From NCBI GenBank assembly GCA_027492545.1, contig JAPUEL010000045.1, positions 1 to 64,000 on the forward strand: DNA of 64,000 bases. Direction: 5' to 3'. Both the position numbers and the translations under genes were made by a program. How positions within the stretch are numbered: the stretch's first letter is position 1; each line of letters begins with the position of its first letter. Below are positions 9,250 through 18,495 of the stretch, one piece after another. Origin of the DNA: Propionibacteriaceae bacterium (GTDB lineage: Bacteria; Actinomycetota; Actinomycetes; Propionibacteriales; Propionibacteriaceae). The notes under the pieces are model-generated. The model worked only from the letters and a program-made list of their open reading frames with translations. It searched no databases and was not told the DNA's origin.

Positions 9250-10185
9250 TCAGTCGTGCCGGTTGTCCTCCGACTGGCGGGCTGCGGCGCTGGCCTGCAT
9301 GAGGCGGATCGTCGAGGTCGGATCCGCCGTACCCGGGGCTGCCCCTTCGTCCTTGGTCAGGTGGCCGCCGCTGGCGGTCCGCCACGACAACCAGCGCGCG
9401 AACCATGAGAGCAGCAGGTTGATGGTGAGGTAGATCACCAGCGTGACGATGAAGAGCGAGAACAGGTACCGGTTGCCGAAGAAGCTCGCGAGGTTGTTCA
9501 TGTTGCTGCGGATGATCTCGTTGTAGCCCACGATGTAGCCCAGTGACGTGTCCTTGAGGAGCACCACCAGTTGGGCGACGATGATCGGCAGCATCTGCCG
9601 GAAGGCCTGCGGGAACTCGACGAGGATCTTCGACTGGAACTCGCGCATCCCCAGGCTCAGGGCCGCCTCCCTTTGCCCGCGCGGCAGTGCGGCAAGGCCC
9701 GCCCGCAACGCCTCGCCGATGAGCGTGCCGTTGTAGACGATCAAGGCGATGACGACCGCCCAGAAGGCGCCCGTCGAGGCCACGAGCAGGATGAACAACA
9801 TCATCAGCAGCACCGGCATGCCGCGGAAGAACTCGAGCATGACCGCGGTGGGGATGCGTACCCACGGCAGACGTGAGCTCCGCATGAGCGAGAACACGAC
9901 GCCCAGCGCGATGGCGCCCACGGCCGCGACGGCGGCTGCCTGGAGGGTCGCGACGACGCCGCTGCCGATGAACGTCCACACCTCCGGGTCGAGGAAGATG
10001 TCCCAGCGCGACTCGTGGAACATCCCCGGCAGCGTGATCCCCCCCGACTGACGCGGGGCGGCGAGCAGGGCCACGATCCAGGCCGCGCCGGCGACGAGCA
10101 CGACGATCGACACGATCGACCCGACGAGTGAGGCGCGACGGGCCCTCGGTCCCGGCGCGTCGAACAGGACGCTGGTGGCACTCAT
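9250..10185 (-). CDS. gluD: Amino-acid ABC transporter permease (GluD-like)
   Basis: Second inner-membrane subunit of a glutamate-type (HisM family) importer, 311 aa with five core segments plus an extra N-terminal one. The EAA loop reads LSLGMREFQSKILVEFPQAFRQMLP. It overlaps the first permease by four bases (ATGA, 10182-10185), which fixes the start and implies translational coupling. Gene order on the minus strand is gluA, gluB, gluC, gluD, as in Corynebacterium glutamicum; the symbol rests on that order and family. Substrate specificity is inferred. Confidence 0.9.
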   Translation of the reverse strand: MSATSVLFDAPGPRARRASLVGSIVSIVVLVAGAAWIVALLAAPRQSGGITLPGMFHESRWDIFLDPEVWTFIGSGVVATLQAAAVAAVGAIALGVVFSLMRSSRLPWVRIPTAVMLEFFRGMPVLLMMLFILLVASTGAFWAVVIALIVYNGTLIGEALRAGLAALPRGQREAALSLGMREFQSKILVEFPQAFRQMLPIIVAQLVVLLKDTSLGYIVGYNEIIRSNMNNLASFFGNRYLFSLFIVTLVIYLTINLLLSWFARWLSWRTASGGHLTKDEGAAPGTADPTSTIRLMQASAAARQSEDNRHD

Positions 10186-10829
10186 CGCGAGACCACCCAT
10201 CGCTTTTCGATTTGCACGGCGGCCAGGCCGAGGGGAACGGTGATGGCGAGGTAGAGGGCAGCCGCCAGCACGAGGATCGGGATGACGATGTTGCCGTTGT
10301 CGTTGACGAGTTGGCGGGTCGAGGCGAACAACTCGACGACGAAGAACCCGCCCGCGACGGAGGTGTTCTTCGTCAAGGCGATGTACACGTTGATCAGCGG
10401 TGGGATCGTCATGCGGAAGGCCTGGGGTAGGACGACCAGCGACACGGTCTGGCCGAAGCCGAGGCCGATGCTGCGCGCGGCCTCGGCCTGCCCGACGGGA
10501 ACACCGTTGATGCCCGAGCGCAGGGCCTCGGCGACGAACGGCGAGGTGTAGTAGGTCAGTGCGACGAAGGCCAGCAGCAGGAACGGCGCGCGGAAGCCCA
10601 GCATCGGCAGCACGAAGGCGGTGAAGAAGAACACCAGGGTCAGGGGAGTGTTGCGCGCGACCTCGGTCCAGACCGCCGCGAACCAGCGCAGTACCGGGAC
10701 CGGCGAAATCCGCATGGCCGTGATGACGGTGCCCAGGACGAGCGCGAGCCCGCCGGAAACCGCCAGCAGCAGCAGGGTGGCTCGGAGACCCTCCCAGAAC
10801 TGCGGCATGAGCGACCACAGCTGCGCCAT
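10182..10829 (-). CDS. gluC: Amino-acid ABC transporter permease (GluC-like)
   Basis: First permease of the importer, 215 aa, with the ABC permease EAA loop ARSIGLGFGQTVSLVVLPQA and the RNTPLTL motif typical of polar amino-acid systems. AAAGGGG stands before ATG 10829. It follows the binding-protein gene after a strong hairpin, so its expression is probably lower than that of gluB. Confidence 0.92.
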   Translation of the reverse strand: MAQLWSLMPQFWEGLRATLLLLAVSGGLALVLGTVITAMRISPVPVLRWFAAVWTEVARNTPLTLVFFFTAFVLPMLGFRAPFLLLAFVALTYYTSPFVAEALRSGINGVPVGQAEAARSIGLGFGQTVSLVVLPQAFRMTIPPLINVYIALTKNTSVAGGFFVVELFASTRQLVNDNGNIVIPILVLAAALYLAITVPLGLAAVQIEKRWVVSR

Positions 10830-10853
10830 GGGCTGCCCCTTTCGGATTGGGTC

Positions 10854-10889
10854 GGTGGGCCCGGCCGGCTCAGCCGGGCCGGGCCCACC
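10854..10889 (-). terminator. Intercistronic hairpin between gluB and gluC
   Basis: A GC-rich, nearly perfect inverted repeat (17-18 bp arms with one bulge), starting seven bases after the gluB stop and lacking a U-run. It fits a partial attenuator or 3'-end stabiliser that favours the binding-protein mRNA. Confidence 0.6.
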
Positions 10890-10895
10890 AGAGGA

Positions 10896-11759
10896 TCAGT
10901 AGCGGTCAGGGGTGGGCGGCTCGACGAACGGCAGGACCGTCCCCGCCGTCTCGTTCCAGGCCGCCTCGTAGCTGCCGTCCTCGTAGCTCGCCTCGAGCAC
11001 GTCGTTGATCCACATGCGGAAGTCGTCGTCCTCCAGCGCGAGTCCGATGCCGTAGGGCTCGGAGGTGAAGGGCTCGCCGACCACCTTGAATTCGCCCTCG
11101 TTCTGGGCTGCGAGGCCGGCCAGGATCACGTTGTCGGTCGACACCGCGACCACCGTGCCGTTGCGCAGAGGTTCCAGGCAGTTGGAGTACGTGTCGGTGA
11201 GAACGGGCGTGGCGCCGATCTCCTCGAGCTTGGCGGCCGGGGTGGAGCCCGTCACGGAGCAGACGGGCTGGCCCACGAGATCCGCCTCGCTGGTGATGTC
11301 CTCGTTGTCGGCGAGCACCAGGATCGACTGCCCGGCCATGTAGTACGGGCCCGCGAACGACACGACCTCCTTGCGCTTGTCGTTGATCGTGTAGGTGGCC
11401 ACGACGAAGTCGACCTGCCCGTTCTCGATGAACGGCTCGCGGTTGGCCGAGACGGTCTCGACCCACTCGATGTCCTCCTCGGCGATGCCCAGGTTGGACG
11501 CGATGATCTTGCCGATCTCCACGTCGAAGCCCTCGGGGACGCCCGAGGGACCCATCAGGCCGAACAGCGGCTGGTCGAACTTCGTGCCGATCGTGACGGT
11601 GCCCGCCTCGTTGAGCGCCGCCATGGTGGTGCCCTCGTCGAAGGTCACCTCCTCTGCAGCGGGGGACGTGGTCTCGGTCGAGCTGCCACCCGCGCAACCC
11701 GCCAGGGCGATCGCGCCCGCCGCGGCCAGCCCGATGAGTGATGTCCTCATTCTGGTCAT
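10896..11759 (-). CDS. gluB: Glutamate-type ABC transporter substrate-binding lipoprotein
   Basis: Extracytoplasmic binding protein of family 3, 287 aa. The signal MRTSLIGLAAAGAIALAGC ends in lipobox LAGC, so it is lipid-anchored. The family-3 core is seen in FDQPLFGLMG, EGFDVEIGKIIA, VDFVVATYTI and SILVLADN. AGGAAAGGAAC precedes ATG 11759. It sits between the ATPase and permease genes and is flanked on both sides by hairpins. Glutamate as substrate is inferred from operon layout. Confidence 0.92.
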   Translation of the reverse strand: MTRMRTSLIGLAAAGAIALAGCAGGSSTETTSPAAEEVTFDEGTTMAALNEAGTVTIGTKFDQPLFGLMGPSGVPEGFDVEIGKIIASNLGIAEEDIEWVETVSANREPFIENGQVDFVVATYTINDKRKEVVSFAGPYYMAGQSILVLADNEDITSEADLVGQPVCSVTGSTPAAKLEEIGATPVLTDTYSNCLEPLRNGTVVAVSTDNVILAGLAAQNEGEFKVVGEPFTSEPYGIGLALEDDDFRMWINDVLEASYEDGSYEAAWNETAGTVLPFVEPPTPDRY

Positions 11760-11783
11760 GTCTGGTTCCTTTCCTGGTGTGCG

Positions 11784-11831
11784 GCCACCACCGGGTGGCG
11801 ACCGCGCTCGGTTCCCGCCTTGGGGCGGGAA
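11784..11831 (-). promoter_or_regulatory. Two hairpins between gluA and gluB
   Basis: Stems 11784-11789/11794-11799 (6 bp) and 11812-11819/11824-11831 (8 bp, four-base loop) lie in the 79-base gap. The second starts seven bases after the gluA stop. They may be processing or stabilising elements. Confidence 0.45.
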
Positions 11832-11838
11832 TCTCGGG

Positions 11839-12630
<792 letters not shown>

Positions 12631-12636
12631 GCCAGC

Positions 12637-12642
12637 ACCCTA
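12637..12642 (-). promoter_or_regulatory. -10 element (TAGGGT) of the glu operon, leaderless
   Basis: Minus-strand TAGGGT with a six-base gap to ATG 12630. Confidence 0.6.
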
Positions 12643-12707
12643 CGAGCATGCTGACAGCGCGAACAATCCCGGACGGGCATGTTTACCGACTTGTAACCGA
12701 AAGGGAA

Positions 12708-12738
12708 CGCCCGGATCGCCCCAGGGGTCCTCCGGGCG
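12708..12738 (-). terminator. Terminator of the OpuB-type operon
   Basis: CGCCCGGA/TCCGGGCG arms (12708-12715, 12731-12738), followed on the minus strand by TTCCCTTT, seven bases after the opuBC stop. Confidence 0.65.
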
Positions 12739-12744
12739 CCCGCG

Positions 12745-13680
12745 TCAGGCGAGGCCCTCCTCGGCAAGCCATGCCTCCGCGATGTCTGCCGCGGGGAGTT
12801 GCTCGGTGACGCTCCGGTCGTTCAGCGCGATCAGGTCGTCGGCGCCCATCGCGGCGCTCACCGCGTCGATGATCGCCTCGGCGGACTCGTCGACGTCGTC
12901 GCTTGCCAGAGGCACCACGTGGGAGGCGAGGAACAGTCCCTCGTTGTCCTCGAGGGAAACCAGGTCGTTCTGCGCGATCGTGGGGTCTGCGGTGTAGATG
13001 ATGGCCAACTGGATGTCGCCGTCCTGGAGTGCCTTGACCGTGAGGGGGCCGCCGCTGTCCTCGATCGGGGTGAACCCGACCTCGATCCCGTACTTCTCCG
13101 CGAGACCGAGCGGTCCGTTCGGGCGGGTCTCGGCCTCCGAGTTGGCGCCGAGCGTCAGCGGCGTGGTGACCTTCTCGAGGTCGGCCACCGTGACCAGCTC
13201 CCATTCGTCGGCGAACCCGCGGGTCACCACGTAGGAGTCCTGATCCGTGGCCTCGGACTGGGCCAGCACCCGGAGGCCCTCGGGGACAGCGCCCTCGAGT
13301 TCGGCGAAGACGTCCTCCGACAGGCGAGCCGCCGTCTCCGGCTGCCAGAACTGGAGCAACGGACCCGTGTACTCAGGGAACAGGTCGATGGCGCCCGCCT
13401 CGATCTCGGGAAGATACGCCTCGCGCTGGCCGATGCGGAACTGGCGGTCCACCTCGTAGCCCTCGGCCTCGAGCGCCTGGGCGTAGATCTCGGCGATGAT
13501 CTCGTTGGAGTAGTAGTCCTGCGAGCCGACGACGATCGGGCCCGCAGGTGCCGCGGACGCCGAGCCGGACGCCGAGCCGGACGCGGACCCGTCGGCCAGC
13601 GGATCGCCGGCGGCACATCCGGCGAGGAGGAGAGCGGACGCGGCGAGAGGGATGAGCAGGTTCATCGGGCGAGGGGTCAT
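12745..13680 (-). CDS. Glycine betaine/choline-type ABC substrate-binding lipoprotein
   Basis: Binding protein of the OpuAC/OsmF family, 311 aa. The signal peptide ends in lipobox LAGC. A short Ser-Ala-Gly linker (SASGSASGSASA), encoded by near-identical 12-base units, follows. Family features are IVVGSQDYYSNEIIAEIYAQ, LFPEYTGPLL and LTLGANSEAETR. AAAGGA lies seven bases before ATG 13680. It is the last gene of the operon and takes up a compatible solute (betaine, choline or carnitine; which one cannot be told). Confidence 0.9.
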   Translation of the reverse strand: MTPRPMNLLIPLAASALLLAGCAAGDPLADGSASGSASGSASAAPAGPIVVGSQDYYSNEIIAEIYAQALEAEGYEVDRQFRIGQREAYLPEIEAGAIDLFPEYTGPLLQFWQPETAARLSEDVFAELEGAVPEGLRVLAQSEATDQDSYVVTRGFADEWELVTVADLEKVTTPLTLGANSEAETRPNGPLGLAEKYGIEVGFTPIEDSGGPLTVKALQDGDIQLAIIYTADPTIAQNDLVSLEDNEGLFLASHVVPLASDDVDESAEAIIDAVSAAMGADDLIALNDRSVTEQLPAADIAEAWLAEEGLA

Positions 13681-13702
13681 GGCATGGTCCTTTGCAGTGT
13701 TC

Positions 13703-14395
13703 TCATGTGGGCGACGGGGAGGTTCGGCGCGCACCGGCGGGATCGGCGATGCGGTAGGACAGGCGTTGGCAGGTGGCGAGGGCCACCTCCAGCAGGAGGG
13801 CGAGGGCGATGACCACCAGTGACCCACCCAGCATCTGGGCATAGTCCCGGGTTTTCAACCCCGCGAACAGGTAGCGGCCCAGACCGAAGTCCGCCGTGTA
13901 GGCGGCGAGGGTCGCCGTGGCGACGACCTGCAGCGTCGCTGCCCTCAGCCCGCCGAGCATGACCGGGAGGGCCAGGGGCGTCTCGACGCGCCACACCACC
14001 TGCGCGGCTGAGAAGCCCACGGCGCGAGCTGCCTGGGGGATCGCGGGGTCGACGGCCATGAAGCCCGAGTAGACGCCGGCCAGCAGCGACGGGACCGCCA
14101 GCACCACCAGCGTGAGCAGGGGAGCCTCCAACCCGATGCCCAGCCAGAGGCCGAAGAGCGTGAGCAGGCCGAGGGAGGGGATCGCCCGGGCCGCGCCGGT
14201 CGCCGAGGCCACCGCACCGGCCCCGCGACGGGTGTGCCCAACGGCGACCCCGGCGGGGACCGCGACGACGGCGGCGAGCAGCACCGCCGCGACGGTCATG
14301 GACATGTGTTGGCCCACCCTGACCGGGATCCCGGCCGCGCCGCTCCAGTGGGTGGGATCGGCCAGCCAGGCCAGGGCCTCGGCGATGAGGTTCAT
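13703..14395 (-). CDS. OpuB-type ABC transporter permease, second
   Basis: A 230-aa permease of the ProW/OpuBB family. The EAA loop AARAVGFSAAQVVWRVETPLA and helix motif GAARAIPSLGLLTLFGLWLG are typical. Its ATG overlaps the previous stop by four bases (14392-14395). Having two separate small permeases instead of one is the OpuB/OpuC arrangement. Confidence 0.9.
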   Translation of the reverse strand: MNLIAEALAWLADPTHWSGAAGIPVRVGQHMSMTVAAVLLAAVVAVPAGVAVGHTRRGAGAVASATGAARAIPSLGLLTLFGLWLGIGLEAPLLTLVVLAVPSLLAGVYSGFMAVDPAIPQAARAVGFSAAQVVWRVETPLALPVMLGGLRAATLQVVATATLAAYTADFGLGRYLFAGLKTRDYAQMLGGSLVVIALALLLEVALATCQRLSYRIADPAGARRTSPSPT

Positions 14396-15066
14396 CTGCG
14401 CACCTCGAGAGCCACCGGCCCCCGGGCAGGGGACGACGAGCGGGTCCATGGCGTCAGCGCCCGGCCAGCAAGGATGAGCAGGGCGTCGAGGACCAGGGCC
14501 AACGCCACGGTCATGGCGACGCCGGTGGCCACTTCGGCGACGATCCCGCGCTGGAACCCGTCGGTGAGCAGCGTGCCGAGGCTCGGTACCCCGATGAGTG
14601 CACCGATCGTGACGAGCCCCACCGTCGAGACGGTCGCGACGCGCAGGCCGGCGAGGATCACGGGGGTGGCCAGCGGGAGGTCCACCCGCCACAGCACGCT
14701 CAAGGGCGAGTGTCCGATGGCCACGGCCGCGTCGCGGATCTGTCGGTCCACCGACCCGAAGCCGTCGGTCACGCTCCTGACCAGCAGCGCCACGGCGTAG
14801 ATGCTCAGGGCAACGATCATGGTCGCTGGCGAGCGCAGCGGGGTGCCGAAGACGACTGGGATGACGATCAGCAGCGGCAGCGCCGGCACGGCGTAGAGCA
14901 GAGTGGCGGTGGCCAGCAGAGCGCCGCCCACGCGGGGGCGACGGTGGGCGAGCCTGCCCAGAGGCAGGGCCACGAGGAGGCTGATGGCCACCGACGGCAC
15001 GGTGAGCAGCAGATGCCCGAGTGTGAGCTCGATCACCTGCTCCCAGTTGTTCGTGAACCAGGTCAC
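14392..15066 (-). CDS. OpuB-type ABC transporter permease, first
   Basis: A 224-aa permease with six membrane segments, the LYAVPALPLLIVIP motif and EAA loop AAVAIGHSPLSVLWRVDLPLA. The start is GTG 15066, overlapping the ATPase stop as GTGA. It pairs with the next permease to form the membrane channel. Confidence 0.9.
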   Translation of the reverse strand: MTWFTNNWEQVIELTLGHLLLTVPSVAISLLVALPLGRLAHRRPRVGGALLATATLLYAVPALPLLIVIPVVFGTPLRSPATMIVALSIYAVALLVRSVTDGFGSVDRQIRDAAVAIGHSPLSVLWRVDLPLATPVILAGLRVATVSTVGLVTIGALIGVPSLGTLLTDGFQRGIVAEVATGVAMTVALALVLDALLILAGRALTPWTRSSSPARGPVALEVRR

Positions 15067-15872
15067 TCCAGCACCCCGACCGGGCGCCCGTCAGGATCCA
15101 CCGCGACCCTCCGGCCGCCGACCACCTCGACCCGGAGGCTGCGCTGGCCGTGATTGACGCCGATGAAGTCCCGGACGAAGTCGTCCGTGGGCCGGGCCAG
15201 GATCTCGGCCGGAGTTCCGCGCTGCGCCACCTCCGCATGGCGGCGCAGGACCACCACCTCGTCCCCCAGGCGGAAGGCCTCGTCGACGTCGTGGGTGACG
15301 AAGACGATCGTCTTGCCCAACTCCGCCTGGAGCCGGATCAGCTCATCCTGCAGTTCACGACGCACGATGGGATCCACGGCCCCGAACGGCTCGTCCATGA
15401 GGAGGATGTTCGGATCCGAGGCGAGCGCCCGAGCCACCCCCACGCGCTGCTGCTGACCCCCGGACAGCTGGGAGGGGTAGCGGCGCGCCACCACCGGGTC
15501 CAGTCCCACCCGCTCGAGCAGTTCCGCGGCCCGCGCCTGGGCCACTCGCCGCGTGACACCGTTGAGCAGCGGCACGGACGCCACGTTGTCCGCCACCGTG
15601 CGATGGGGGAGGAGGCCCCCGCTCTGCAGGACGTAGCCGATCGAGCGGCGCAACCGGACCGGGTCCGCCTCGCGCACGTCGTTCCCGTCGATCAGCACCC
15701 GGCCCGCCGTCGGGTCCACCATGCGGTTGACCATCCGCAGCAGGGTGGTCTTGCCGCTGCCGGAGGAGCCGAGCAGCACCACCGACCGGTGCGACGCGAC
15801 GGTGAGCGAGAACTCGCGCACGGCGGTGGTGCCATCAGGGTACTGCTTGGCCACTCGCTCGAACTCGATCAC
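15063..15872 (-). CDS. OpuB-type ABC transporter ATP-binding protein
   Basis: ATPase of the osmolyte importer, 269 aa. Walker A GSSGSGKTT, Q-loop VLQSGGLLPHRTV, signature LSGGQQQR, Walker B ILLMDEPFGAVD and VTHDVDEAF are intact. The protein stops about 30 residues after the nucleotide-binding domain, so the tandem CBS domains that sense ionic strength in OpuA/ProV-type proteins are missing. First gene of the operon. GTG start with TATGCT six bases upstream. Confidence 0.92.
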   Translation of the reverse strand: MIEFERVAKQYPDGTTAVREFSLTVASHRSVVLLGSSGSGKTTLLRMVNRMVDPTAGRVLIDGNDVREADPVRLRRSIGYVLQSGGLLPHRTVADNVASVPLLNGVTRRVAQARAAELLERVGLDPVVARRYPSQLSGGQQQRVGVARALASDPNILLMDEPFGAVDPIVRRELQDELIRLQAELGKTIVFVTHDVDEAFRLGDEVVVLRRHAEVAQRGTPAEILARPTDDFVRDFIGVNHGQRSLRVEVVGGRRVAVDPDGRPVGVLE

Positions 15873-15878
15873 GGGCCC

Positions 15879-15884
15879 AGCATA
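15879..15884 (-). promoter_or_regulatory. -10 element (TATGCT) of the OpuB-type operon, leaderless
   Basis: Minus-strand TATGCT, six-base gap to GTG 15872. Confidence 0.6.
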
Positions 15885-15928
15885 CGAACTGATTCCGCCT
15901 GCACCAGCCGTGTTCAGGCGCCCGCCCG

Positions 15929-15934
15929 TAGACT
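15929..15934 (+). promoter_or_regulatory. -10 element (TAGACT) of the CYTH-CHAD gene
   Basis: TAGACT with a nine-base gap to ATG 15944 and no ribosome site. Confidence 0.5.
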
Positions 15935-15943
15935 TGCCGGACG

Positions 15944-17404
15944 ATGACCGGACGCGATGAGGCCCATCCGGCGCTTGGGCGGGAGCGCAGATTCGTGGTG
16001 CCCGACGGGGTCACGCCGCCCAGCCTCGACTCGTTCGGCTCGGCCGGCCCCCCACAGAGCGTTCGTCTGACGGCCGAGTACTTCGACACGCCAGGGGGCG
16101 CCCTCTCCCGCGCCGGCGCTGCACTCAGGCGCCGCACGGGCGGAGCCGACGACGGGTGGCGCCTGACCACGGCCCGGGGCGACGGGGGTGTGCTGGAGCA
16201 CAACCTTCCCGCGGGCCCGCTCCGCCGGATCCCCGCGGCCCTCCGCGCGCCGGTCGCCGACATCGTCGGGGAGGAGCCCCTCCTCCCGGTCCTGCGGCTG
16301 AAGGCTCGACGTCGCCTCACCCGCTACTTCTCGGAGACCGGCCGCACTCGGCTGGAGGTGTCCTTGGACGAGATCACCGCGCGACCGGAGGGCAGCACGG
16401 CGCGGTGGTACGAGCTGGGGCTGAGGCTGTCCCCAGGAGAACCCCTCGAGACCATGGAGGGGGCCGCACGGCTGCTCGGGGGCGCCGGTCTGCGCCCCGC
16501 CACCCGTGCGCCACTGGTTCAGCGCGCCGTGGGATCGGCGGGCAGGCCAGGTTCGCCGTCGGCCGACTCGGCCGCGGCCGCGGTCTCCCGCGCGCTGAGC
16601 GTCGAATACGGCCAGTTCCAGGCGCTCGAGGCGGCGATGGCCACTGACGAGCCGGACGCCGTCCACCGCGCCAGGGTCGCCCTGCGCCGGATGCGCAGCG
16701 TCCTGACCGTCTTCGGCGGCACGCTCAGGACAGCCGGAGCGCCCGCGTTGCTCGCCGAGCTGCGCTGGGCGGGCGCCCTTCTCGGTGGCCCTCGGGACAC
16801 GGAGGTCCTCCTGGAGCTCGTCGACGAGCTGGCCACCGACGCCGACGCCGGGCTCACGGGGGCAGTCCACGAGCTCGTGGCGGCCCACCTCGCCGACCGG
16901 CAGGACGACGGCCGGGCGCGCCTGCTCAGCGGGATGGCGACACCGCGCTGGGACGCCCTGCACGAGAGGATCGTCTGCCTCCTCGTGTCGTCCAGGGCCA
17001 CTGACGCGGGAGCGCGGCGGGCGCCCCGACAGCTGGGCCGGCTGGCCCGCCGCGCCGAGAAGCGCGTGGAAGAGCGGCGCGTGCGGGCCATGGCGGACCC
17101 GTCCAGCCCGGCCCTGTGGCACGCGGTTCGAAAGTCGGCCAAGGCGGCCCGCTACGCACGCGAGGTGACGGCCGATCTCCCCGGCGCCGGCCCCGCCGAG
17201 CGAGAGCGCGCGGACGCATGGAAGGACGTCACGGCCGCGTTGGGCAGGTTCCAGGATCTCGTCATCGCGCGGGAGCTGATCGACGCGATCGAACCGGTGG
17301 GCGCCGACAGCCGAGCCGACCTGGCCGCTCTGCTCGCAGGCATCGATTCACTCGCGGCCCGGCGGCTCGGGGAGGCGCAGTCCGCCCTCCTCGTCGTGTC
17401 GTGA
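15944..17404 (+). CDS. CYTH and CHAD domain protein
   Basis: A 486-aa two-domain protein. The N-terminal CYTH (triphosphate tunnel) domain covers about 10-195 and the C-terminal CHAD helical domain about 210-480. CHAD is recognised by DAVHRARVALRRMRSVLTVF and the late HAVRKSAKAARYA helix; CHAD domains bind polyphosphate. The CYTH metal motif ExExK is degenerate: the strand reads GRERRF, with the first Glu replaced by Gly and Lys by Arg, so triphosphatase activity is doubtful. No neighbouring gene suggests a pathway. It converges with the epimerase gene. Confidence 0.88.
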   Translation: MTGRDEAHPALGRERRFVVPDGVTPPSLDSFGSAGPPQSVRLTAEYFDTPGGALSRAGAALRRRTGGADDGWRLTTARGDGGVLEHNLPAGPLRRIPAALRAPVADIVGEEPLLPVLRLKARRRLTRYFSETGRTRLEVSLDEITARPEGSTARWYELGLRLSPGEPLETMEGAARLLGGAGLRPATRAPLVQRAVGSAGRPGSPSADSAAAAVSRALSVEYGQFQALEAAMATDEPDAVHRARVALRRMRSVLTVFGGTLRTAGAPALLAELRWAGALLGGPRDTEVLLELVDELATDADAGLTGAVHELVAAHLADRQDDGRARLLSGMATPRWDALHERIVCLLVSSRATDAGARRAPRQLGRLARRAEKRVEERRVRAMADPSSPALWHAVRKSAKAARYAREVTADLPGAGPAERERADAWKDVTAALGRFQDLVIARELIDAIEPVGADSRADLAALLAGIDSLAARRLGEAQSALLVVS

Positions 17405-17447
17405 CACGGTCGGGCGACCCTCGGAGCGGGCCGTTCGGGGCCAAGTG

Positions 17448-18365
17448 TCAGCGGCCCCCCAGCGCGTCGTCCACCGCTTCAGCGACGGTGGAGTGGCGGA
17501 AGCTGAAGCCGGACGCCTGAAGAGCCGCCGGCCGGACGTCGGCGTCGGGAGTCAGCAGCGAATCCGCCGCGTCCGAGCCCAAGACCAGTCGCAGCGCGAA
17601 CTCCGGCACCGGGAGCCAGAACGGCCGGTGGAGAGCCCGCGCGACGGCTCGGCCCAACTCCTCGGCCGTCGCGGGGGTGGGACCCGACAGGTTGACCGGC
17701 CCCGAGAGGTCGTGATCGATGACGTGCCGAATGGCGCGCACCTCGTCGTCCAGGGAGATCCACGGCCAGACCTGGGTCCCTCGCCCGATGCGACCCCCAA
17801 GCCCGAAGCGCGTCAGGAGGATCAGGGGCTTCAGCACCGCTTCGGGGTGGACGACAGGAGCGGTGCGCAGCATCGCCACCCTGACCAGCGGCCCCGCCAG
17901 CGACGCCTCCGCCTCCCAGGCCACACACAGCCGTGCCAGGAAGGTCGCCCCGGCGGGGGAGGACTCGGTGAGGACGCTGCCCGGCGCGGAGCCGTAGTAA
18001 CCGACCGCGGAGGCAGTGATCAGGGCTGGAGCATCGGCCCCCAGGCTGCGCGCCGCCGTCGCGATGGACCGGGTCGGCATCAGGCGTGACTCCCAGAGGG
18101 CGCGCCGGTACCGCCGGGTCCACGGCAGGCGCCCGATGCTGGCGCCGTTGAGCACCACGACCGCGCGCGCCCCCCGCAGGATCTCGGGATCCAACGGCTC
18201 GGCACCCGGGCGCCAGCCGGCCTCACCCGCGTTCCTGGGAGCCCGCCGGACCAGGGTGACCACGGGCACACCGTCCGCCCTGAGAGAACCGACCAATGTG
18301 CGTCCGATCAGCCCGGAGGCCCCCGCGACGATCACTCTCTGCGCATCAGCGCCCGTTCCTGCCAT
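17448..18365 (-). CDS. TIGR01777-family epimerase (SDR superfamily)
   Basis: A 305-aa NAD(P)-dependent epimerase-like protein. The Rossmann motif is GASGLIGRTL; the SDR active-site stretch is SAVGYYG with Tyr but no classical YxxxK. The C-terminal DUF1731 part contains FWLPVPEFALRLVLG. Family members are related to the cell-division inhibitor SulA-like epimerases of plants and cyanobacteria; the substrate is unknown. It diverges from the sigma-factor gene. A CAAGGT element seven bases before the start may be a weak -10. Confidence 0.88.
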   Translation of the reverse strand: MAGTGADAQRVIVAGASGLIGRTLVGSLRADGVPVVTLVRRAPRNAGEAGWRPGAEPLDPEILRGARAVVVLNGASIGRLPWTRRYRRALWESRLMPTRSIATAARSLGADAPALITASAVGYYGSAPGSVLTESSPAGATFLARLCVAWEAEASLAGPLVRVAMLRTAPVVHPEAVLKPLILLTRFGLGGRIGRGTQVWPWISLDDEVRAIRHVIDHDLSGPVNLSGPTPATAEELGRAVARALHRPFWLPVPEFALRLVLGSDAADSLLTPDADVRPAALQASGFSFRHSTVAEAVDDALGGR

Positions 18366-18495
18366 GCACCAGACCTTGCCACTTTTCGCTCGGAAATGGT
18401 TGTCAAACGCCGCGACCCGTGCGAAGCTGGGGCCAGACGAAGCGGTTCAAACCACGTGCCGACTCCGACTCAAGTGTCCGAAAGTGAGTCAAGTC

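Noticed and set aside
10186..10818. Extended N-terminus of the second glu permease
   Set aside because: Those codons are an out-of-frame reading of the first permease; the ATGA overlap at 10182-10185 gives the true start.
13554..13590. Short tandem DNA repeat as a possible CRISPR or VNTR
   Set aside because: It encodes the Ser-Ala-Gly linker of the OpuBC-like lipoprotein; only about three 12-base units.
15914..17122. 402-codon open frame on the minus strand
   Set aside because: Antisense to the CYTH-CHAD gene; no start signal.
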